A stretch of 64,000 bases of DNA from Apostichopus japonicus. Lineage: Eukaryota > Echinodermata > Holothuroidea > Aspidochirotida > Stichopodidae. The stretch is taken from contig NC_092576.1 of NCBI RefSeq assembly GCF_037975245.1, positions 23,667,111 to 23,731,110 of the forward strand. Direction: 5' to 3'. The notes below the pieces were generated by a model, which worked only from the letters and a program-made list of their open reading frames with translations, was not told where the DNA came from and made no database searches. Position numbers and translations under genes: made by a program. Below are positions 58,960 to 64,000 of this stretch, piece after piece. Position 1 is the stretch's first letter; each line of letters begins with the position of its first letter.

Positions 58960-59985
58960 ATTCTTTATATCCATATACCCTTGCTGCGAAAAGCAAACAT
59001 GAATTTCGGAAATCATCAGATCTATAGACAATACTCAACTGAATACCGAACGGCGCCATTTTATGTTAACTTGGCAGACCTATGCTAGACCTGTGATTCT
59101 ATGCTTATTAATGATTTAAATTGCATATTTTTGGCGGATTAAATCCAAACTATACCTTATACGGTAAGTACTACGTTTGTTACTGTTCTGCTAACATAGA
59201 AGTGCGCTCATCGGTTATTACTTACATATATAAATACTGAAAAAACATTTCTGCTTAATTTTAATGCAGTATTCTTCATAATTTTCTACTATACGTGGAT
59301 GTTTGACAACCGTGTAGAGCATTAACTCCTATTTTAGCCTGTGTTAACTGGTTTACAGATTCATTTACAAATCAGAAAGAACTAGGAAACAAAGCATTCT
59401 TTACTCATCATTATTTTATTCCGCTCACACCTGTATAATAACTTGCCCGTAGTTGTATTTCTCATTACAAGTGAAAGTAAGGCTTACACCAAGAGCTCTG
59501 CCCTGTCCTTTGTATGAAGTATCTGGTCTTCTTCAAACCTAAGTTGACATTCAATTTCCATCAAAGTGATATCATATTGTTTTTGGACTATCACTCATTG
59601 TAAGGCTATGTATGACTGGAATAGTGAATATTGTAACTCACTTTCTTCTTAATATACACCACTCCCGCAGCTTCGATTTTGACAGGCTATGTTGATGTCT
59701 CCCTTCGGGTTTGTGGTCTTGTACATGACGTCAAGGAGTAATCATTGAAACTGTAACATTCACTTAAATCTGGTGGGAGTATGGATAGTTTAGGGGACAA
59801 AAACCCCTGCAGACGACAATGGAGGGACATGTCATATATACTGTAAAGATATGGCACAACACTTTCGAAAACCAACATTAAATGCATGTATAAATATCAT
59901 CAAAATGAGTCATATCGTATGCATTGAACAGTAAGTAGTGACGTTTAGTAGGATTGAAAAAAAGTACAAAGTTCCACTTCTGAGA
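58960..59985. repeat. Duplicated block Y'
   Basis: Collinear with Y'' at 60765-61850 (offset about 1.8 kb): CCTTGCTGCGAAAAGCAAAC, ACAATACTCAACTGAATAC, GACCTGTG-CTATGCTT, TTTTCTACTATACGTGGATG and TCGGGTTTGTGGTCTT. Its first part is also related to 52225-52420. It contains the GCGCCATTTTA motif at 59053 and GGTAAGTA at 59163. A minus-strand ATG frame (59059-58724, 111 codons) begins in the motif itself; its homologue in Y'' is stopped after about 28 codons. Confidence 0.85.
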
Positions 59986-60024
59986 AAGCCATACTGCAAT
60001 TAAAAGGAGAACAGACGTGTATTT

Positions 60025-60027
<3 letters not shown>

Positions 60028-60059
<32 letters not shown>

Positions 60060-60064
60060 GTATG

Positions 60065-60097
<33 letters not shown>
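60028..60097. repeat. (TA)n microsatellite
   Basis: TA tract with CA and TG interruptions at the junction between Y' and the spacer before Y''. Confidence 0.9.
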
Positions 60098-60101
<4 letters not shown>

Positions 60102-60764
60102 AAGGGGATTAGTACACAAGGGATGAAGAGAAGATTGAAACCAACATGGGAAGAGGAGAGGTAGGTGATAAACAGTGGAGGGACAAAGAGAAATGTTTAC
60201 AAAATAAGTTGTATCACAATATTGACCAATCAGTAATAACCAGAATGGCACACAAGCGTTCTTTATAACTATTGAATACCGCTTTTAATATTGAAAACAA
60301 ATAGACGTAACAACATATGTTAGTGGAATCCAGTAACCATTCGTAAGCAAAACTTTTCACTTAAATTACCATAACATTGCCATCAAAGTTAATCCGATAA
60401 CCATCTTTGAGTTTGGGCTTAAGACCCTCTTCACCGTGGTTAAGTGGTCGTTCCTTCTTTTAGGTTTATTAATGAAATAAATAGTAGTATAAAAGTATTT
60501 CTGGAACAATCGTTTGGTGTTAATTTTCTTCACCCAATAAATAAATGAATTCATAACGTTACTAGGAGAAAAAAGAGCAAAATGCCCACTCACGGCATAA
60601 CATTATTAAAGCTTCTGAAGCTGGCTAGATAGTTGGGTGCTTATATAAGGGATTAAAGTGAAGAACACTTGATGAATTATCATTGCCATTCAATATGTTG
60701 TGCGCTCTCGCTAGAAAAATCAGTGAACAAACTGATCAAATACTGTTTTATGATAAGATATTCT

Positions 60765-61850
60765 TTATATCCCTAAAACCTTGCTGCGAAAAGCAAACAT
60801 GAACTTTTAAACTCATCAGATATTTTAACAATACTCAACTGAATACGGAACGGCGCCATTTTACGTTAACATAGCAGACCTGTGCTAGACCTGTGATCCT
60901 ATGCTTTTGTTATGTATATTTTTGGCGGATTACATCTAGACTACTTTAATCGGTAAATACGACGTTTCTACAGCAATGAAGGGATTGTCGTAAATTGTAT
61001 CCAGTGCATTGATCGGTTATTGATTCCATATATAAGTACCGCAGTAAAATTTCATATTTAATTGCAATGCAGTATTATATCATAATTTTCTACTATACGT
61101 GGATGTTTGACAACCGTGTAAGGCATAGGGTCCCCATTTTAGTCTGTGTTAACTGGGTTACAAAATGCGTGATTCATCTACCAATCAGAGAGAACAAGTA
61201 AGAAAAGCAGCTTTTGCTTATCATTATTACATTCCGCTTACAATGTGATAATAATTTGGTGTCGTAGTTGTACTTCATATTTAAATTGAAAGTAAGGCAA
61301 ATAACAAGAGGTATGCCTTGTCCTTTCTATGCAGTATGTGGTATTCTTTAAACCTTAGTTGCCGTTACATTTCCATCAAAATGATATCATTATGTTGTTG
61401 AATTATCCCTCATTGTGAGGCTATGACTGGAATAGTGAAATATTGTAATTCCCATTCTGCTTATAATACACCACTTTTACAACTTTGCGTTTGATATTTT
61501 GTGTTGATGTCTTCTCTTCGGGTTTGTGGTCTTAAATATGACGTAAATGTGTTATCATTGATAGTGTAACATTCTATTCAATTTGGTGGGATTATGGATT
61601 GGTTTGGGGACAGAAACCCACACAGACGCTAATGGGGAATAGCTTATGTATACTGTAAATATATGGCACGACACATTGTAGCAACGCCTTTACCAACATG
61701 AAATCTATGTATAAATATGACCAAAATAAGTCATGTGATATGCATTAAACACTTTGTAAAGTGGCGTTAGGTAGGACAGAAAACATATGAAGTTCCACAT
61801 GTGAGAAAACTGCACTGCACTTAAAAGTAAAAAAGACGTTTTTTTTATTC
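60765..61850. repeat. Duplicated block Y''
   Basis: Tandem partner of 58960-59985, same orientation. It has GCGCCATTTTA at 60853 and CGGTAAATA (donor-like, weaker than GGTAAGTA) at 60951. It extends through the ACTATACGTGGATGTTTGAC and GGGACAGAAACCC phrases shared with Y'. Confidence 0.85.
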
Positions 61851-62199
61851 AATGCAATTGGAAAAACAATATCTGAAATGACCATCCATTAGTTTAACCG
61901 TCTCAACAACACAATTAGCATTTATTATTTCCATGTAGTTTTAGGCCTAAAATTAAAGTCACAATACGTTTCCTCTAATTTTTGGGTGGGTAGGGTAAGA
62001 GGGGGCCTCGGTGTTCCTTTTCCAAAATCCATACCGTACTGTGAAGTGCCTTACAATATTGAAGCGGCAATTTTGAATCAGAATTTTAGGAAGACAATGC
62101 AACCGTTTGGATAATTTCACATTATAATGGCTCTATTTCATGTATATTGGTTAGGCCTAACGATACACTTTCGTAAATAAACCAACAGGCTAGAAGCGT

Positions 62200-62203
<4 letters not shown>
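61851..62203. other. Unassigned stretch
   Basis: Nothing recognised apart from a short G run near 61984-62006. Confidence 0.35.

Positions 62204-62296
<93 letters not shown>
62200..62296. repeat. Poly-A plus (TA)n microsatellite
   Basis: A run of about 15 A leads into about 80 bp of TA, an arrangement that can arise from a retroposon tail. No retroposon body was recognised next to it. Confidence 0.9.
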
Positions 62297-62298
<2 letters not shown>

Positions 62299-62489
62299 AA
62301 AGCGTCATCAACGCAAAGTCAATTTTTGAGAAAGAGTCCTTTCTCCAACATCGAAACTTTAATTTATATTGTATTTGGAGATTCCATTGCAATCAGCATT
62401 GTTCTGTACAAGGCGATGACGTCAAGAAGACATTTATATGATACTTTACGCAAACCAATTGGCGTAGGTTAGAAATATTCATGTAAGAT

Positions 62490-62690
62490 GACTGCAGTAA
62501 GACCCTACATGATTAAAGTGCATCTGAATGATACACCTGATATGGGTAGATATGAAATGAGTGGTGAAGACATACATAAACTAGTATTATAAAGCTTTTG
62601 AATTGAAATTTGTTCATAAGTTAATAAGGTATGGAAAATATATTCTGTGTAACCATGATAAGATAATGATGACATTGTTACGAGAAAGCA
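62490..62690. repeat. Duplicated block Z'
   Basis: Partner of 54344-54550, same orientation, completing the X-Y-Z / X'-Y'-Y''-Z' order. Confidence 0.8.
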
Positions 62691-62940
62691 ACGTACTTTT
62701 CTCGTGTGTGTATTTTCTATCTTGCCTGTTTCACCGTATTAAAATGTTTCTTACGTAATGTTTAATCTGGGAGGTCTCTAGTTTGTGTAACTTGAGTATC
62801 AGTTTATTGCTGGCTGCGAGAGTTGGTTCTTGCTTCCGGGGCTTTATGTAAACAGTTCCGGTGGACAAGGCCGCCTTTGTTCTATATGGGGAACTGTTGA
62901 TTATTTTAGATTATGTCTGGCTTGTGCAGAGGGTCGAGTT

Positions 62941-63020
62941 ATGCACTCTGCAGTTGCGCTGCGTAACTGCTTGTGCCTACATGCACTCTGCAGCTGCGCT
63001 GCGTAACTGCTTGTGCCTGC
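62941..63020. repeat. 40-bp direct repeat (two copies)
   Basis: ATGCACTCTGCAGTTGCGCT and the next 20 bp are repeated at 62981 with one visible difference (CAGTTG / CAGCTG). The segment has higher GC than its surroundings. Confidence 0.9.
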
Positions 63021-63117
63021 GCAAGGTCGTCGCAGCGTATGGTTCGCGGGCTGACGAATTTCATCGTTAGCTGCGCTGCCACCCGATACTCATAGCTAGT
63101 ACAGTATTTACTGTTCA

Positions 63118-63508
63118 TGTTCCACAACCGTGCATCATTAACTACTGCGCTGTGTTCGCAACACGGTAACATGTGTTACAGGTGGCACAGTTATTACTGC
63201 AAAGCTGTTACACATTGAACTACGAGTCCGAAAGGTGAAAATGCGCGGCGGCTGGGTAACGAAGACTACTCCCTAGCCGTACAGTACGGAGTGCATGGTC
63301 GGCGCTGGCACAATACGTAGCCAACACACTGCGGCGGTTATTTTATACTGCATGCGAGATTCAGATGGTAGCTTAACTTTCCCTAATCGTATTAGTAAAT
63401 CCATTTGATTGAAACATTCTTCTTTGCAGTAATTACTGTGCTACCTGTAACACATGTTACCGTGTTACGAACACAGCGCAGTAGTTACTGATGCAGGGTT
63501 GTGGAACC
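63118..63508. mobile_element. 391-bp foldback/MITE-like element with 87-bp inverted arms
   Basis: Arms 63118-63204 and 63422-63508 are inverse complements with only a handful of mismatches (shared core TACTGCGCTGTGTTCG, then ACACGGTAACATGTGTTACA). The ~217-bp centre is GC-richer than the flanks and has no long frame. No target duplication is visible. On the right the element runs directly into a hAT-like end at 63509, which may have disrupted it. Confidence 0.8.
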
Positions 63509-63770
63509 AAGGGCGGCGGAACCGGGGGGGGCACAGGGGGCACGTGCCCCCCACTTTTCCTCAGATTAAAAATGTGCCCTTTTTCTACATAAAAATTTCT
63601 AAATAAAAAGAGTTTACAAAGCGAAGCCCACGTCAAATGAAATATCTCGGGAAGTTTTAAATGTTTACTACCACAGGCGTAGGAGCCCAATTTGATTGGG
63701 GGGGGGGGGGGGGGGGCTGTAACGACTTGCCCGAAAAATATTACCAAAATTTTTTCTCGCGCTACGCGCG
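63509..63770 (+). mobile_element. hAT-like element fragment, left end
   Basis: Starts AAGGGCGGCGGAACCGG followed by G runs and CACGTGCCCCCC, resembling the inverted end at 2062 and the left end at 976. No right partner is recognised; the last part contains TCGCGCTACGCGCGCG. The right boundary is approximate. Confidence 0.45.
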
Positions 63771-64000
63771 CGTTCAACATGTTAATGTGCATATCATATA
63801 GGCATGCGTTGGTTATTACATCGCATGCCAATAACATACAATCATTTGCCGTGTTATAACCCTTCCAAATTTGTTATAATTATTGGGAAAGTCGTTACAA
63901 TAATAATGATCATAATAATATCAGTTTAACCATTTGAAAAACACATAGAAAACTACTTTTCTTTCAATATTGTGACATATTTCATTTGCTTTCATGCATT
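63771..64000. other. Unassigned window end
   Basis: AT-rich; nothing recognised. Confidence 0.35.

Overview
The window is animal nuclear DNA: AT-rich, intron-containing and dense in transposon remnants and satellites, with no operons or bacterial-type gene packing. The CR1/L2-like and Tx1/L1-like LINEs, the hAT-type non-autonomous elements with G-run-rich ends, a tRNA-headed SINE and an SLC16-like transporter gene fit a marine invertebrate. An invertebrate deuterostome such as an echinoderm is plausible, but species and phylum are inference only.

Only one gene can be assembled with confidence: a minus-strand monocarboxylate-transporter-like (SLC16/MFS) gene with coding exons at 27969-28146, 25333-25479, 22512-23432 and 20667-20788. 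All junctions are GT-AG, all introns are phase 1, and the model gives 455 codons plus a stop. A second, homologous first coding exon with the same donor phase lies 11 kb upstream at 39381-39567, with no downstream exons of its own in between. It is either an alternative first exon or the relic of a tandem duplicate. A 1.3-kb direct duplication (about 27.0-28.3 and 28.3-30.7 kb) surrounds exon 1. In the second copy the exon is missing, and a nested pair of DNA transposons sits close to where it should be.

Layout: 0-5 kb holds hAT-type elements, a TA microsatellite with a tRNA-SINE, and a 430-bp tandem duplication. 5-13 kb holds several tandem arrays, including a satellite of about 273 bp that looks like an expanded module of a dispersed repeat, and a 74-bp minisatellite. 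14.5-18 kb holds two head-to-tail Tx1/L1-like LINE remnants, each with a trinucleotide 3' tail. 20-39.6 kb is the transporter locus and its upstream region, including a 5'-truncated CR1/L2-like LINE at 33.2-35.1 kb split by a 728-bp inverted-repeat element whose removal restores the reading frame. 35-46 kb is minisatellite-rich (48-bp, 140-170-bp, 91-bp with a seven-monomer higher-order period, and 97-bp arrays) and carries two inverted SINE copies. 48.7-49.6 kb holds broken CR1-like LINE pieces. 49.6-62.7 kb is a diverged block duplication (X-Y-Z / X'-Y'-Y''-Z') in which Y repeats a GCGCCATTTTA motif followed about 100-113 bp later by a splice-donor-like site. 62.9-63.8 kb holds an 87-bp-arm inverted repeat next to another hAT-like end.

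Most open frames outside the transporter and the LINE remnants are by-products of simple repeats or chance. No RNA polymerase I or III gene other than SINE heads was recognised, and no CRISPR array, prophage or bacterial feature is present.
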